Shown here: piece by piece, positions 11,589-23,310 of the stretch
Numbering within the stretch: position 1 is the stretch's first letter
How the letters are laid out: each line of letters opens with the position of its first letter
NCBI RefSeq assembly: GCF_004328665.1
Contig: NZ_CP019770.1
Coordinates: forward strand, 1,364,001-1,428,000
Source: Pseudoalteromonas sp. DL-6
Lineage (GTDB): Bacteria; Pseudomonadota; Gammaproteobacteria; Enterobacterales; Alteromonadaceae
Length of the DNA stretch: 64,000 bases
Reading direction: 5' to 3'
Notes under the pieces: model-generated
Told to the model about the DNA's origin: nothing
The model's input: the letters and a program-made list of their open reading frames with translations, nothing else
The model's database searches: none
Made by a program: the position numbers and the translations under genes

Positions 11589-12297
11589 ATATCGCGATTA
11601 GCTCCTGTGGCTGCCACATACTGGCAGCTGGGGTGTAACACTGTGCTTTATTAAGTTTAGTTAAAAATTCTTCACGTGGAATCACGCTGGCACCTAACGA
11701 CATTAAATAAGGATTTTCTAATTGGCAATCAATAAAATGCGCATTATGGCGTTTAAGCCAATTAACCAGCGCCCACATAGCCAGTTTGGAGCAATTTGTT
11801 TGATGATGAAACATTGATTCACCACAAAAAATACCTGTTTGCATAATCCCATATAAGCCGCCTGCAAGCTCTCCCTCGCGCCATACCTCTAAACTATGGG
11901 CCAAGCCATTGTGATGGGCATTAATGTACGCCTGTTGCATTTGCGGGGTGATCCAAGTGCCATCAGTATCAATGCGTTGATCGCGGCACGCTTCTATCAC
12001 TTCTTCAAAGGCATGGTTAATAGTTACGGTGACCGGGTGCTTTTTTAAATGTTTTTGTAAGCTTTTACTAACATGAAAGTCATCAAGCTCAACAATACCG
12101 CGCTCACTGGGTGACCACCACATAATTGGCTCGTGTTCACTAAACCACGGAAAAATACCAGATAAATAAGCATTTTTTAATCGCGTTACCGATAAGCATC
12201 CACCAATGGCAAGTAAACCATCTGGATCATCTAATGCATGGCTGGGATCAGGAAAAGCAAAATGGCTCGTAGCGAGTTGATAGAGTTGTTTAGTCAT
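11581..12297 (-). CDS. aat: leucyl/phenylalanyl-tRNA-protein transferase
   Basis: A 238-residue Aat with the family motif FPWFSEHEPIMWWSPSERGI in the N-terminal third and a GNAT-like core (GESMFHHQTNCSKLA). It attaches Leu or Phe from aminoacyl-tRNA to proteins with N-terminal Lys or Arg, producing ClpS substrates. It is the first gene of aat-bpt, with an 8-nt overlap to bpt. Confidence 0.95.
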   Translation of the reverse strand: MTKQLYQLATSHFAFPDPSHALDDPDGLLAIGGCLSVTRLKNAYLSGIFPWFSEHEPIMWWSPSERGIVELDDFHVSKSLQKHLKKHPVTVTINHAFEEVIEACRDQRIDTDGTWITPQMQQAYINAHHNGLAHSLEVWREGELAGGLYGIMQTGIFCGESMFHHQTNCSKLAMWALVNWLKRHNAHFIDCQLENPYLMSLGASVIPREEFLTKLNKAQCYTPAASMWQPQELIAIYE

Positions 12298-12429
12298 AAC
12301 ACCGATTGAATAACTGCATGGTCAAGATAAAGTGTAACCTGTTGCTTTAAAATCACAAACCACAAATTATTGTGTTGTCCATAGAGTTGAGCAGGGCTTA
12401 CATTCCTGTTAGGTAAATTTTAGCCAAAA

Positions 12430-12453
12430 AAAAGCGCGTTAAAAAACGCGCTT
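12430..12453 (-). terminator. acnB terminator
   Basis: AAGCGCGTT-AAAA-AACGCGCTT at 12432-12453. Read on the minus strand it is followed by a long T-tract (complement of 12426-12433), just after the acnB stop. Confidence 0.85.
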
Positions 12454-12476
12454 AATTAAATGGTAAACTAATCGAA

Positions 12477-15290
12477 TTAGCTAACCACTTTTACTGGTAC
12501 AGCTTGTCCTGCGTTGAACTTAGTTGTCATTGCTTCTTCAACAGGTGTAAACGATGTAAGGTCAATACCTTCAACCGCAGACTTGTACTCTTCGATAGTC
12601 GGGAAGCGACCAAGAACAGAAGATAGAACTACAACTGGCGTAGAACCTAGAAGTGACTCACCTTTTTTCTCAGATGTATCGGCTACTACACGGCCTTGGA
12701 AAAGACGTGTTGATGTTGCGATAACAGTATCACCAGGTTCTGCTTTTTCTTGGTTACCCATACATAAGTTACAACCAGGACGTTCAAGGTATAAGATATT
12801 TTCATACTTAGTACGTGCAGCCGTTTTTGGTTTTGCATCGTCAAATTCAAAACCTGCGTATTTAGCAAGAATATCCCAATCGCCTTCAGCTTTAAGCTCA
12901 TCAACAATGTTGTATGTTGGTGGCGCAACAACTAATGGCGCTTTGAATGAGATAGAACCGTTTTTCTTCTCAAGGTTACGTAGCATGTGAGCAATAATTT
13001 TCATATCGCCTTTGTGAACCATACACGAACCAACAAAACCTAAATCAACAGGCTTGTCGTTGTAAAAAGAAACAGGGCGGATCACATCGTGAGTATAACG
13101 CTTAGAAACATCATCGTTATTTACGTCTGGATCGGCAATCATTGGCTCAACGATTTGGTCCAAATCAACCACAACTTCTGCGTGGTATTTAGCGTTGTCG
13201 TCTGGAGAAAGTGCTGGCTCTTCACCAGATTGAATACCTGCAATACGCTTGTCGGCTAAATCGATTAGACCTTGTAGCGTTTGTGCTTCGTTTTCCATAC
13301 CTTTGTTGATCATGATTTGGATACGTGACTTAGCAAGTTCAATTGACTTAATTAACGTTTCATCATTTGAAATACAGATTGACGCTTTCGCTTTCATTTC
13401 TGCAGTCCAGTCAGTGAAAGTAAACGCTTGGTCAGCCATTAGGGTACCAATGTGAACTTCAATGATACGACCTTGGAACACGTTTTCGCCGCCAAATTGC
13501 TTAAGCATTTGCGCTTGCGTTGCATGTACAACATCGCGGAAATCCATGTGCTTAGCCATTTTGCCTTTAAACGTTACTTTAACTGAATCAGGAATTGGCA
13601 TCGCTGATTCACCGGTTGCAAGTGCAACAGCAACAGTACCTGAATCGGCACCAAAGGCAACGCCTTTAGACATACGTGTATGTGAGTCACCACCAATGAT
13701 GATAGCGCGATCATCAATTGTAATGTCGTTCAATACTTTGTGAATAACGTCAGTCATTGCATGGTAAACGCCTTTCGGGTCACGTGCAGTGATCAAACCA
13801 AACTTATTCATAAACGCCATTAGTTTAGGAATGTTTGCTTGTGCTTTGCTATCCCATACTGATGCTGTATGACAACCAGACTGATAGGCACCATCAACAA
13901 GAGGTGAAATCGTTGAAGCAGCCATGGCTTCTAATTCTTGCGCTGTCATTGGACCGGTTGTATCTTGCGAACCAACGATGTTCACTTTAACGCGAACATT
14001 TGAGCCTGCGTGAAGTGGCGTATCTGATAGTACACCTACCGCATTGCGGTTAAAGATTTTTTCAACCGCTGTTAAGCCTTGGCCTTCATGTGAAATTTCT
14101 TTTGAAGGTGCATAAACAAGCGGAGTTTCAATGCCAAGAGTCTCAGCAGCAAACGTTTGTAGTTTTTTACCGAATACAACAGCGTAAGAACCACCGGCTC
14201 TCATAAATTCAACTTTTTGCGGTGTGAATGCTGATGAAATATCAACAAGTTCTTTATCGCCGTTATAAAGCTTTTTCTCTTTAGTATTGATTGTTAACAC
14301 AGTACCAGTAGCAACAGAGTAAGCCTCTTCAAGCACTGCATCACCATTTGCATCAGTTACTGTATTGCCGTCTGCATCTACTTTCTTAACCCAGTTTTTA
14401 AGGTCAAGACCAATACCGCCAGTTACATCAACCGTGGTTAAGAAGATTGGTGCAATGCCGTTAGTACCTGCAACAACAGGTGCAATGTTGATGAAAGGAA
14501 CGTATGGACTTGCTTGTTTACCAGCCCAAAGTGCTACGTTATTCACACCAGACATACGTGATGAACCAACGCCCATGGTGCCTTTTTCAGCAATAAGCAT
14601 TACTTTAGCGTTAGGGTGTTTCTTTTGAAGGGCAACAATTTCTTGTTGTGCTTCTTCAGTGATCATGCACTTACCGTGTAATTCACGGTCAGCACGCGAG
14701 TGTGCTTGGTTACCTGGAGACAGTAAATCAGTTGAGATGTCGCCTTCACCAGCAATGTAAGTTACTACTTCGATTTTTTCTTCGATGTCAGGTAGTTTTG
14801 TGAAGAATTCAGCTTTTGAGAAGCTCTCTAGTAATTCTTTAGCAATTGGGTTACCTGCTTCGTAGGCCGCTTTAATGCGCTCCATATCTGCATCGTATAA
14901 GAATACCTGAGTTTTCAGTACTTCTGCAGCTTGTGCTGCGATTTTTGCGTCATCAGCAAAGGCTAAATCAATTAGCATTTCAATCGATGGGCCGCCTTTC
15001 ATGTGTGAAAGCAGTTCAAATGCAAATTCTGGAGTGATCTCTGCAACGTGCTCTTCACCTAAAATGATTTCTTTTAGAAACTGTGCTTTAACGCCCGCAG
15101 CACTGGTTGTTCCAGGTAAAGTATTAAAAATAAAGAAATGCAGTGAATCTTTACGGTGCTCGTTATTAGTATCTTTAATTTGATTAATTATTTCTGATAC
15201 TAGTTCAGCGCTATCGATTGGTTGTGGGCTTAATCCAAGCTCCGTTTTACGGGTTTGGATTTCTTCCATATATTTTGTATACAAACTCAT
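12477..15290 (-). CDS. acnB: bifunctional aconitate hydratase 2 / 2-methylisocitrate dehydratase
   Basis: A 937-residue AcnB with the N-terminal HEAT-like domain (residues 1-160), the swivel segment containing EKGTMGVGSSRMSGVNN, and the catalytic [4Fe-4S] part with GSCMVHKGD and the cluster cysteines in RPGCNLCMGN near residue 838. It interconverts citrate and isocitrate. It is about 70 residues longer than E. coli AcnB (865), mainly through an insertion around residues 640-700 that includes a charged stretch; this longer form is, as far as I recall, common in marine relatives. The following gene of the cycle, icd, is 6 kb away on the same strand. Confidence 0.95.
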   Translation of the reverse strand: MSLYTKYMEEIQTRKTELGLSPQPIDSAELVSEIINQIKDTNNEHRKDSLHFFIFNTLPGTTSAAGVKAQFLKEIILGEEHVAEITPEFAFELLSHMKGGPSIEMLIDLAFADDAKIAAQAAEVLKTQVFLYDADMERIKAAYEAGNPIAKELLESFSKAEFFTKLPDIEEKIEVVTYIAGEGDISTDLLSPGNQAHSRADRELHGKCMITEEAQQEIVALQKKHPNAKVMLIAEKGTMGVGSSRMSGVNNVALWAGKQASPYVPFINIAPVVAGTNGIAPIFLTTVDVTGGIGLDLKNWVKKVDADGNTVTDANGDAVLEEAYSVATGTVLTINTKEKKLYNGDKELVDISSAFTPQKVEFMRAGGSYAVVFGKKLQTFAAETLGIETPLVYAPSKEISHEGQGLTAVEKIFNRNAVGVLSDTPLHAGSNVRVKVNIVGSQDTTGPMTAQELEAMAASTISPLVDGAYQSGCHTASVWDSKAQANIPKLMAFMNKFGLITARDPKGVYHAMTDVIHKVLNDITIDDRAIIIGGDSHTRMSKGVAFGADSGTVAVALATGESAMPIPDSVKVTFKGKMAKHMDFRDVVHATQAQMLKQFGGENVFQGRIIEVHIGTLMADQAFTFTDWTAEMKAKASICISNDETLIKSIELAKSRIQIMINKGMENEAQTLQGLIDLADKRIAGIQSGEEPALSPDDNAKYHAEVVVDLDQIVEPMIADPDVNNDDVSKRYTHDVIRPVSFYNDKPVDLGFVGSCMVHKGDMKIIAHMLRNLEKKNGSISFKAPLVVAPPTYNIVDELKAEGDWDILAKYAGFEFDDAKPKTAARTKYENILYLERPGCNLCMGNQEKAEPGDTVIATSTRLFQGRVVADTSEKKGESLLGSTPVVVLSSVLGRFPTIEEYKSAVEGIDLTSFTPVEEAMTTKFNAGQAVPVKVVS

Positions 15291-15540
15291 AGAAAACTCT
15301 CGGTAATTTACTTGATATGAAGTTAAGCATTTTAACTGATTTTACAGTTTCTAGTAATGCCTAAATGAATAAAGCTTTTATTCCTGACGATAATTATAGC
15401 TAGTTTTACTTATATAATTTGACGGTATTTGTTGCTCACCCTTAGATCCTATCGCACCTAAGCCATTAATTGTATAAATAAAACTAATTTCAATTATAAG
15501 TACAATGAATTTTGGTGTGAGTACAGTTATGTTTGGGCAT

Positions 15541-15570
15541 AAAAAAGGGCTGAAAATTCAGCCCTTTTTT
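15541..15570. terminator. trxB terminator (bidirectional)
   Basis: AAAAAAGGGCTGA-AAAT-TCAGCCCTTTTTT, a perfect stem flanked by A- and T-tracts, 16 nt past the trxB stop on the minus strand. Confidence 0.88.
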
Positions 15571-15585
15571 AATTTAGATTCTAAA

Positions 15586-16545
<960 letters not shown>

Positions 16546-16812
16546 CTAAACGTTTAATACGGTTTTAATGCGCCCGATTCTAAGAAAAACAAGCAGGAAG
16601 TAAATAAAAGATGAGATTATTTTTTTTCGCAAATTACAAAGCTGTTCATTAATGTGTACTAGTAAATGCATTAAAGGTAGCGCCCGCCTAATAAATAGAC
16701 TGTTAGCCAATAAAACAACGTTAATTCATGACCAGCCTGATTTTTTTTGTTATCTTTTAACTAATTTTGATTTGTCACTGCTTAATTATGTGACCTAAGT
16801 GAATAGGCAACT

Positions 16813-18138
16813 ATGTTATTTTGGCAAGAGAAACCCGCATTTGGGTTGACTTCAAAAGACGTTAACGTCTTAACCAATGCGCAAGAATACCGTACGCAAT
16901 TGTTAGATTTAATTGCCAACGCAAAAAAACGAATTTATATCACCACACTTTACTTACAAGATGATGAAGCGGGTCGTGAAATATTAGCCGCACTACACAG
17001 TGCATCGTTAGCTAACCCTTCGCTTGAAATTAAAGTACTGGTTGATTTTCATCGCGCCCAACGCGGTTTAATTGGTGCAGAAAAGTCAGAGGGCAATGCA
17101 AGCTTATATTGCGACAGCTTAGAGAAGTTTAATTCAAACGTTCAAGTGTATGGTGTTCCCGTAAAAGCCAAAGAACTGTTTGGGGTATTGCATTTAAAAG
17201 GCTTTGTTATAGACGACACATTGCTCTACAGCGGTGCCAGTTTAAATAATGTGTATTTGCAATATAGCGACCGATACCGACTCGATCGCTACTTTTTAGT
17301 CTCGCAAAGCGAATTATGTGACTCAGTGGTCGATTTTATTGAATCAACTTTATTAAGCTCTGAAGCGGTACCAAGAATAGATCAACGACCGCTTAAACGC
17401 ATGGCTGACTTTAAGCTTGAACAAAAGCAACTTATGCGTGAGCTTAAATCGGCAAGCTATAAAAGTGCGCAGAACTTGAATACTCATGCAATGGGCATTC
17501 GTTTATTTTTAGGTTTAGGCCGTCGTAATAATGAGCTTAATCGCTTAATTAAAGCGTTATTTGATACCACCGAGCAAGAGCTGGTGTTATACACGCCGTA
17601 TTTTAATTTTCCGGCGCCATTAATGCGCTCTTTACGCAGGCTATTAAAGCAAGGTAAACAAGTAACTATTGTGGTGGGCGATAAAACTGCAAACGATTTT
17701 TACCTGCCACCTAGCGAGCCATTTAGTAAAATTGGTGCGTTACCGTATTTATACGAAACTATTTTACATAAGTTTGTAAAATCGCAAAAACGCCACATAG
17801 ATAATGGCAACTTAAACGTATACCTTTGGAAACACGAGAGTAACTCGTTTCATCTAAAAGGGATTTGCTGTGACCGTAAAGTGCATTTACTTAGTGGGCA
17901 TAACCTAAATCCGCGCGCGTGGGGGCTAGATATCGAAAATGGCATTCTGATAGAAGATCCTGAACAATCTATCATGCGCGATATTGATAATGAACGCCAA
18001 GAAATTTTAAAGCATTGTCGCCGTTTAACTGGGCCTGATGATTTAGAAACCATGGACGATTACCCGCAGCCGGTGAAAAAACTGCTTGGTCAAGCTAAGC
18101 GCGTAAAAGTCGACTTTATTATTAAACGATTTATATAA
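16813..18138 (+). CDS. pssA: CDP-diacylglycerol-serine O-phosphatidyltransferase, PLD type
   Basis: A 441-residue phosphatidylserine synthase of the phospholipase-D superfamily, close to E. coli PssA (451). Both HKD motifs are intact: HLKGFVIDD and HLKGICCD, each followed by the downstream SGASLNN or SGHNLNPRAW stretch. VDFHRAQRG and VGDKTANDFY are also diagnostic. It makes phosphatidylserine from CDP-diacylglycerol and serine, the first step to phosphatidylethanolamine, as a peripheral membrane enzyme. Confidence 0.95.
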   Translation: MLFWQEKPAFGLTSKDVNVLTNAQEYRTQLLDLIANAKKRIYITTLYLQDDEAGREILAALHSASLANPSLEIKVLVDFHRAQRGLIGAEKSEGNASLYCDSLEKFNSNVQVYGVPVKAKELFGVLHLKGFVIDDTLLYSGASLNNVYLQYSDRYRLDRYFLVSQSELCDSVVDFIESTLLSSEAVPRIDQRPLKRMADFKLEQKQLMRELKSASYKSAQNLNTHAMGIRLFLGLGRRNNELNRLIKALFDTTEQELVLYTPYFNFPAPLMRSLRRLLKQGKQVTIVVGDKTANDFYLPPSEPFSKIGALPYLYETILHKFVKSQKRHIDNGNLNVYLWKHESNSFHLKGICCDRKVHLLSGHNLNPRAWGLDIENGILIEDPEQSIMRDIDNERQEILKHCRRLTGPDDLETMDDYPQPVKKLLGQAKRVKVDFIIKRFI

Positions 18139-18140
18139 CA

Positions 18141-18167
18141 TTAGGGTCTGTTGACCACAGACCCTAA
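18141..18167 (+). terminator. hairpin after pssA
   Basis: TTAGGGTCTG (18141-18150) and its perfect inverse CAGACCCTAA (18158-18167), loop TTGACCA. It lies 2 nt past the pssA stop, with no T-tract of note. Confidence 0.6.
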
Positions 18168-18177
18168 AATTTAGATA

Positions 18178-18207
18178 CAAAAAAAGCAGCTAATTAGCTG
18201 CTTTTTT
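18178..18207. terminator. bidirectional terminator between pssA and ald
   Basis: AAAAAGCAGC-TAATTA-GCTGCTTTTTT between two convergent genes; stem plus A/T tracts on both sides. Confidence 0.85.
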
Positions 18208-18210
18208 AAT

Positions 18211-18242
18211 GCTTATACCTAAATTATGGCTTAGGTATAAGC
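18211..18242. repeat. 12-bp perfect inverted repeat
   Basis: GCTTATACCTAA (18211-18222) and TTAGGTATAAGC (18231-18242), 8-nt spacer, directly after the pssA/ald terminator and 14 nt from the ald stop. It is the third hairpin in 100 nt and may be the 3' end structure of ald mRNA. Confidence 0.7.
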
Positions 18243-18256
18243 GGTAACAATAACAG

Positions 18257-19378
18257 TTACGCGTTTTCTACTGCAGTGCGTGGGTCAACATATTCCATGT
18301 TGAACGCTTCAGCTACTTCTTTGTAAGTTACTTGGCCTTTAATTACGTTTAAGCCTTTTAAGAAGTGAGCGTCATCTAGTAGTGCCTTTTTGTAACCTTT
18401 GTTTGCAAGGTTAATAATGAACGGCAATGTTGCATTGTTAAGTGCAAACGTAGATGTACGTGGAACAGCACCTGGCATGTTAGCAACACAGTAGTGAACA
18501 ACTTCATCAACGATGAAAGTAGGATCAGCGTGCGTAGTTGCTTTAGACGTAGCAATACAACCACCTTGGTCAATGGCAACATCAACAATGGCAGCACCTG
18601 GCTTCATTGCTTTAATGTGTTCAGCAGTCACTAGCTTAGGTGCAGCAGCACCCGGGATAAGTACGCCACCAATTACTAGATCAGCTTCAAGTACGTGCTT
18701 TTCAAGCGCGTCAGCTGTTGAGTAAATAGCTTTAACTTTATTACCAAACTGTGCGTCTAGTGCACGTAATACATCGATGTTACGGTCAAGTACAACAACC
18801 TCAGCACCTAGGCCAACGGCCATTTGTGCAGCGCTACGACCAACCATGCCGCCGCCAATAACAACTACTTTAGCTGGCTCAACACCTGGTACACCACCTA
18901 GTAACATACCACGACCGTGGTTTGCTTTTTCTAGCGCTTGTGCACCTGCTTGAATAGACATACGGCCAGCAACTTCACTCATTGGCGCTAAAAGTGGTAA
19001 ACCACCGCGTGAATCAGTCACAGTTTCATAAGCAATACAGATTGCTTTACTTTTAACAAGGTCTTCAGTTTGTGGAAGATCCGGTGCAAGGTGAAGGTAA
19101 GTGAAAAGAATTTGGTCTTCACGTAACATTGCACGCTCAACAGCTTGTGGCTCTTTTACCTTGATGATCATTTCTGCTTTTGCAAAAACATCAGCAGCTG
19201 TTTCTAAAATTTCAGCGCCTGCTTGAACATAATCATCATTTGTAAAACCAATGCCCATACCAGCATTCGTTTCAACAATCACTTGGTGGCCGTGATTTAC
19301 AAGTTCGCGAACACTCGCAGGAACCATACCTACACGGTACTCATGGTTTTTAATTTCTTTAGGTACACCAATAATCAT
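18257..19378 (-). CDS. ald: alanine dehydrogenase
   Basis: A 373-residue enzyme of normal family length. Substrate-binding Lys and His lie in MIIKVKEPQ and FTYLHLAPD; the NAD-binding Rossmann motif is [22 protein letters not shown]. It interconverts alanine and pyruvate plus ammonia with NAD. It is divergent from lrp across a 139-nt gap, and in several bacteria an Lrp/AsnC protein controls ald, so control by the neighbouring Lrp is likely but not shown here. Confidence 0.95.
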   Translation of the reverse strand: MIIGVPKEIKNHEYRVGMVPASVRELVNHGHQVIVETNAGMGIGFTNDDYVQAGAEILETAADVFAKAEMIIKVKEPQAVERAMLREDQILFTYLHLAPDLPQTEDLVKSKAICIAYETVTDSRGGLPLLAPMSEVAGRMSIQAGAQALEKANHGRGMLLGGVPGVEPAKVVVIGGGMVGRSAAQMAVGLGAEVVVLDRNIDVLRALDAQFGNKVKAIYSTADALEKHVLEADLVIGGVLIPGAAAPKLVTAEHIKAMKPGAAIVDVAIDQGGCIATSKATTHADPTFIVDEVVHYCVANMPGAVPRTSTFALNNATLPFIINLANKGYKKALLDDAHFLKGLNVIKGQVTYKEVAEAFNMEYVDPRTAVENA

Positions 19379-19517
19379 AATTTTGCCTTGTTAGAACGGG
19401 ATAAAAATTTTTCACTATTATATTCATGCTAGGGTAGTGTGTCCCACCTTTTTTTAAGCTCTTTGTAGTGTTAGTATCTGTAAAATTAATTTTATTAGAA
19501 TAAAAAACTAAAAAGCC

Positions 19518-19997
19518 ATGCATAACTTATTAGACCGTATTGATCGCAAAATTTTAGTCGAATTACAACTTGATGGCCGCCTGTCAAATGTTGAACTGGC
19601 CCGACGAGTTGGCCTAAGCGCCACGCCCTGTCTAGAGCGAGTGAAAAAGCTTGAACGAGAAGGTTACATTTTAGGCTACAAAGCGGTGGTTGATCCCGCC
19701 AAGCTTGGTCAAGGGCTTTCTGTGTATGTAGAAGTAACCATTACCAAAACATCGCCCGACGTATTTGAAGAGTTTAGTGCTGCTGTTAGAAAGCACGAAG
19801 AAATTATAGAATGTCATTTGGTATCAGGTAATTTCGACTTTTTATTAAAAACCCGGGTTAACGATATGTCAGAATACCGCGGCGTGCTCGGTGATATATT
19901 ATTAAAGCTGCCCAATGTGAGTGAAAGCCGCACCTATGTAGTCATGGAAGAAGTAAAGGGTGAAGAGGGCGTTGTTATTCGTCCTTTTGTTGCTTAA
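19518..19997 (+). CDS. lrp: leucine-responsive regulatory protein
   Basis: A 159-residue Lrp/AsnC regulator: N-terminal winged helix-turn-helix (residues 8-58, NVELARRVGLSATPCLERVKKLE) and a C-terminal RAM/ligand-binding domain with ECHLVSGNFDFLLKTRV. The TYVVMEEVK tail matches E. coli Lrp, so this is Lrp itself and not an AsnC paralogue. It lies upstream of ftsK as in E. coli and is divergent from ald. Confidence 0.94.
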   Translation: MHNLLDRIDRKILVELQLDGRLSNVELARRVGLSATPCLERVKKLEREGYILGYKAVVDPAKLGQGLSVYVEVTITKTSPDVFEEFSAAVRKHEEIIECHLVSGNFDFLLKTRVNDMSEYRGVLGDILLKLPNVSESRTYVVMEEVKGEEGVVIRPFVA

Positions 19998-20194
19998 TGA
20001 TAGAGTAACAGCCTTTAAAATACTTTTATTGTCGCAGTCAATTTTGCTTGGCTTAAGAAAAAGCCGATTAAATAATAAAAACTTGTTCATAATCAGGCCA
20101 TCATGGTTAAGATAAAGTGCATCAAAATACATTTCCTGCTAAGGTATTCTATTGCCAAGTGAGTGTAAAAAATAATAATGAGGGATAGGTAATT

Positions 20195-22684
20195 ATGCGC
20201 CTAAACGGTGTACAAAGACTATTAGAAACGGGGCTCATCGTCAGCACCTTTGCAGCGGTATTTATTTTATGTGCTTTAATTAGTTTTCATCCTGCCGATC
20301 CTGCTTGGTCGCAAACGGGTGAATTTACCAATGTACAAAATATAACGGGTACAGCGGGCGCGTGGGTGGCCGATATACTATTGCTCACTTTTGGTTGGCT
20401 TGCCTATTTTGTACCAGCGGCTATTCAGCTGCTAGGTTACCTGGTATTTAAGCAGCCGCACCGTATTTTACAACTCGATTACACCACACTTGGATTACGC
20501 ATTATTGGCTTTGCGCTGTTTATTACCTCAGCAACTGCTATCAGCAGTATTAATTTTGACGATATTTATAATTTTTCATCCGGTGGGGTAGTGGGCGATG
20601 TGATTGCATCGGCGATGATGCCTGCGTTTAATTTTACCGGCACCTCTATTTTACTGCTGTGCTTCTTTTTTGCAGGATTAACGCTATTAACGGGTGTGTC
20701 GTGGGTACAATTTGTTGATTACTTGGGTGATTTAATTGTTAGGTTATACCGCTTTTTGGTTACCTATGCTCGCGGTTGGATGCAACGTGAACGCATTGCA
20801 GGTAAAGTACAAGACGAGCAACCCGATGCCTATTTTGAAGACGACACACGCCAACAAGAACCTGAGCTTGCTAATAAAACAGCAGACAAACCAAAAGCAC
20901 TCGACAAACCAACAACTAAAGTAAACGCGCCGCAAGACGACGAGTTTATGCCGTTTGACGAGCTTGACCAAATACTCGATCAAGAAATTAGCTTTAGCGC
21001 CATAGACGATGAACCTATGGACACAGAAGCAGCACTTAATGCGCTAGATCAAAGCCCAGTGGTTGAACCTGAAAAACCAGCTACAACCGTGGTTTCACCA
21101 GCAAGACCCATTAACAAGCCAAAATCAGGGTTTCAACCGCCGCCAACTGCCAAAGAGAAGTTTGAGCAATTATTAGAGCAAGAGCCACCTCCGGGGCCAT
21201 TGCCATCATTGGATTTACTAGACAGACCCGACAAAGCAAAAAACCCAATTTCGCAAGAAGAGCTTGATAGCGTATCGCGCCTTGTAGAAACAAAATTACT
21301 CGATTTTAACGTGCAAGCTACCGTGGTTGGAGTTTACCCCGGGCCCGTTGTTACTCGTTTTGAGCTTGATTTAGCACCGGGTATTAAGGTGTCTAAAATT
21401 ACTGGGCTTTCAAAAGATTTAGCGCGCTCGTTATCGGCAATTAGTGTGCGAGTGGTTGAAGTTATTCCGGGGAAAACCTATATCGGTATTGAGCTGCCTA
21501 ATAAATATCGTGAAATTGTGCGTTTATCAGAAGTGATAAACGCACCTAAGTTTGAGCAAAACCCATCGCCGTTAACCATGGTGCTTGGAAAAGATATTGC
21601 AGGACAACCTGTGTGTGCCGACTTAGGTAAAATGCCACATTTATTAGTTGCCGGTACAACGGGTTCAGGTAAGTCAGTGGGCGTTAATGTAATGATATTA
21701 AGCTTACTGTATAAATCGGGCCCAGAAGATGTTCGTATGATCATGATTGACCCGAAAATGCTTGAGCTTTCTGTTTACGAAGGCATCCCGCATTTATTGT
21801 GTGAAGTTGTGACCGACATGAAAGAAGCCGCTAACGCGCTGCGTTGGTGTGTAGGTGAAATGGAACGCCGCTATAAGCTGATGTCGGCTTTAGGTGTACG
21901 TAACTTAAAAGGTTACAACCAAAAAGTAATGGAAGCCAAAGAAGCGGGCTACCCAATAATGGATCCATTATTTAAAGACACCGATGGCATGAAAGAGGGC
22001 CCAGATGAGCTAGATAAGTTACCTAGCATAGTGGTGGTTATTGACGAATTTGCCGACATGATGATGATTGTAGGTAAAAAAGTTGAAGAGTTAATTGCTC
22101 GTATTGCGCAAAAAGCGCGTGCTGCGGGTATTCATTTAATTTTAGCAACGCAGCGTCCGTCGGTTGATGTAATAACCGGTTTAATTAAAGCGAATATACC
22201 TACACGTATGGCGTTTCAAGTATCAAGTAAAATAGATTCGCGCACCATACTTGATCAACAAGGCGCTGAAAACTTATTAGGCATGGGTGACATGCTTTAT
22301 TTACCGCCAGGTACCAGTGTACCAGAGCGTGTGCATGGCGCGTTTGTAGACGACCATGAAGTACATGCCGTAGTAAACGATTGGAAAGCTCGTGCTAAAC
22401 CAAATTACATAGACGAAATTTTAAATGGCGATGCCACCGAAGATATTTTATTACCAGGTGAGGCCAGCGAAAATGGCGATGAAGAGTCAGATCCGTTATA
22501 CGACGAAGCGGTCGCCTTTGTAATAGAAACCGGTAAAGTGTCGGTATCATCAGTGCAACGTAAATTACGTGTAGGCTATAACCGTGCTGCACGTTTAGTA
22601 GAACAAATGGAAACATCAGGTATCGTGAGTGCACCAGGACACAACGGCGCACGCGATGTATTAGTACCTAATGGAGCAAATTAA
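20195..22684 (+). CDS. ftsK: DNA translocase FtsK
   Basis: An 829-residue FtsK with four N-terminal membrane helices (about residues 15-185), a short acidic/proline-rich linker (about 200-340), the motor with Walker A GTTGSGKS near residue 488 and Walker [13 protein letters not shown] near 615, and a C-terminal winged-helix gamma domain (about 765-829, [23 protein letters not shown]) that reads KOPS sites. It couples septum formation to dif recombination. The linker is much shorter than in E. coli (total 1329), as in many relatives. The stop overlaps the lolA start by 1 nt. Confidence 0.96.
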   Translation: MRLNGVQRLLETGLIVSTFAAVFILCALISFHPADPAWSQTGEFTNVQNITGTAGAWVADILLLTFGWLAYFVPAAIQLLGYLVFKQPHRILQLDYTTLGLRIIGFALFITSATAISSINFDDIYNFSSGGVVGDVIASAMMPAFNFTGTSILLLCFFFAGLTLLTGVSWVQFVDYLGDLIVRLYRFLVTYARGWMQRERIAGKVQDEQPDAYFEDDTRQQEPELANKTADKPKALDKPTTKVNAPQDDEFMPFDELDQILDQEISFSAIDDEPMDTEAALNALDQSPVVEPEKPATTVVSPARPINKPKSGFQPPPTAKEKFEQLLEQEPPPGPLPSLDLLDRPDKAKNPISQEELDSVSRLVETKLLDFNVQATVVGVYPGPVVTRFELDLAPGIKVSKITGLSKDLARSLSAISVRVVEVIPGKTYIGIELPNKYREIVRLSEVINAPKFEQNPSPLTMVLGKDIAGQPVCADLGKMPHLLVAGTTGSGKSVGVNVMILSLLYKSGPEDVRMIMIDPKMLELSVYEGIPHLLCEVVTDMKEAANALRWCVGEMERRYKLMSALGVRNLKGYNQKVMEAKEAGYPIMDPLFKDTDGMKEGPDELDKLPSIVVVIDEFADMMMIVGKKVEELIARIAQKARAAGIHLILATQRPSVDVITGLIKANIPTRMAFQVSSKIDSRTILDQQGAENLLGMGDMLYLPPGTSVPERVHGAFVDDHEVHAVVNDWKARAKPNYIDEILNGDATEDILLPGEASENGDEESDPLYDEAVAFVIETGKVSVSSVQRKLRVGYNRAARLVEQMETSGIVSAPGHNGARDVLVPNGAN

Positions 22685-23310
22685 TGAAAAAATTAAGTAG
22701 TTTATTATTAGTATTGGGCAGTTTAGTGGCTATGCCCAGCTTTGCTGGCGACAGCCAAGCATTACAAGATAAGTTATCAACGTTAAAAAGCTTTAAAGCA
22801 CAATTTAAACAAAACGTAACCGACGGTGAAGGCCAATTGGTAATGCAAGGCCAAGGCAATATTGCGCTGCAACAGCCATTGATGATTCGCTGGCAGCAAA
22901 CTAACCCAGACGACACCTTATTTGTGTCAAACGGCGATAAAACCTATTACTTTGATAGCTTTGCTGAGCAAGTAACCATCATGAAAACCAGCGGTTTAAT
23001 TGATTCTACACCGTTTATATTGCTCACCTCTAAAGACCCTGCGCAATGGGAAAAATACAGCGTGCTTGCCACCGATTTAGGCTTTAGCATTACCCCAAAT
23101 AAAGGCGTAGAAAGCCAAGTAGAGCAGCTTGATATTACTTTTGCTGATAACGAAAAAGGGCTTGCAAAACTGGTAGTTAAAGATAACTCAGGCCAGCTAT
23201 CTGCGTTTACATTTAGCAATGCACTGGTTAATACTGAGCTTGATAAAACAACTTTTGAATTTACCCCGCCAGCGGGTGTAGAAATAGACGATCAGAGTAA
23301 CGGTGAGTAA
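22684..23310 (+). CDS. lolA: outer-membrane lipoprotein carrier protein LolA
   Basis: A 208-residue periplasmic chaperone with signal peptide cut near PSFA-GD. The [17 protein letters not shown] opening and [22 protein letters not shown] core are typical. It carries lipoproteins from LolCDE to LolB. Its ATG shares one base with the ftsK stop (TAATG) and its stop overlaps the rarA GTG start by 8 nt, so translation is coupled in both directions. Confidence 0.95.
   Translation: MKKLSSLLLVLGSLVAMPSFAGDSQALQDKLSTLKSFKAQFKQNVTDGEGQLVMQGQGNIALQQPLMIRWQQTNPDDTLFVSNGDKTYYFDSFAEQVTIMKTSGLIDSTPFILLTSKDPAQWEKYSVLATDLGFSITPNKGVESQVEQLDITFADNEKGLAKLVVKDNSGQLSAFTFSNALVNTELDKTTFEFTPPAGVEIDDQSNGE

Noticed and set aside
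12514..12990. Long antisense frame within acnB (158 codons)
   Set aside because: It lies opposite a strongly conserved enzyme; such frames arise from codon bias, and no ribosome site or motif was seen.
18211..18242. GCTTATACCTAA palindrome as a regulator operator
   Set aside because: It lies after ald and pssA 3' ends, between convergent genes, so a 3' end structure is more likely than an operator.
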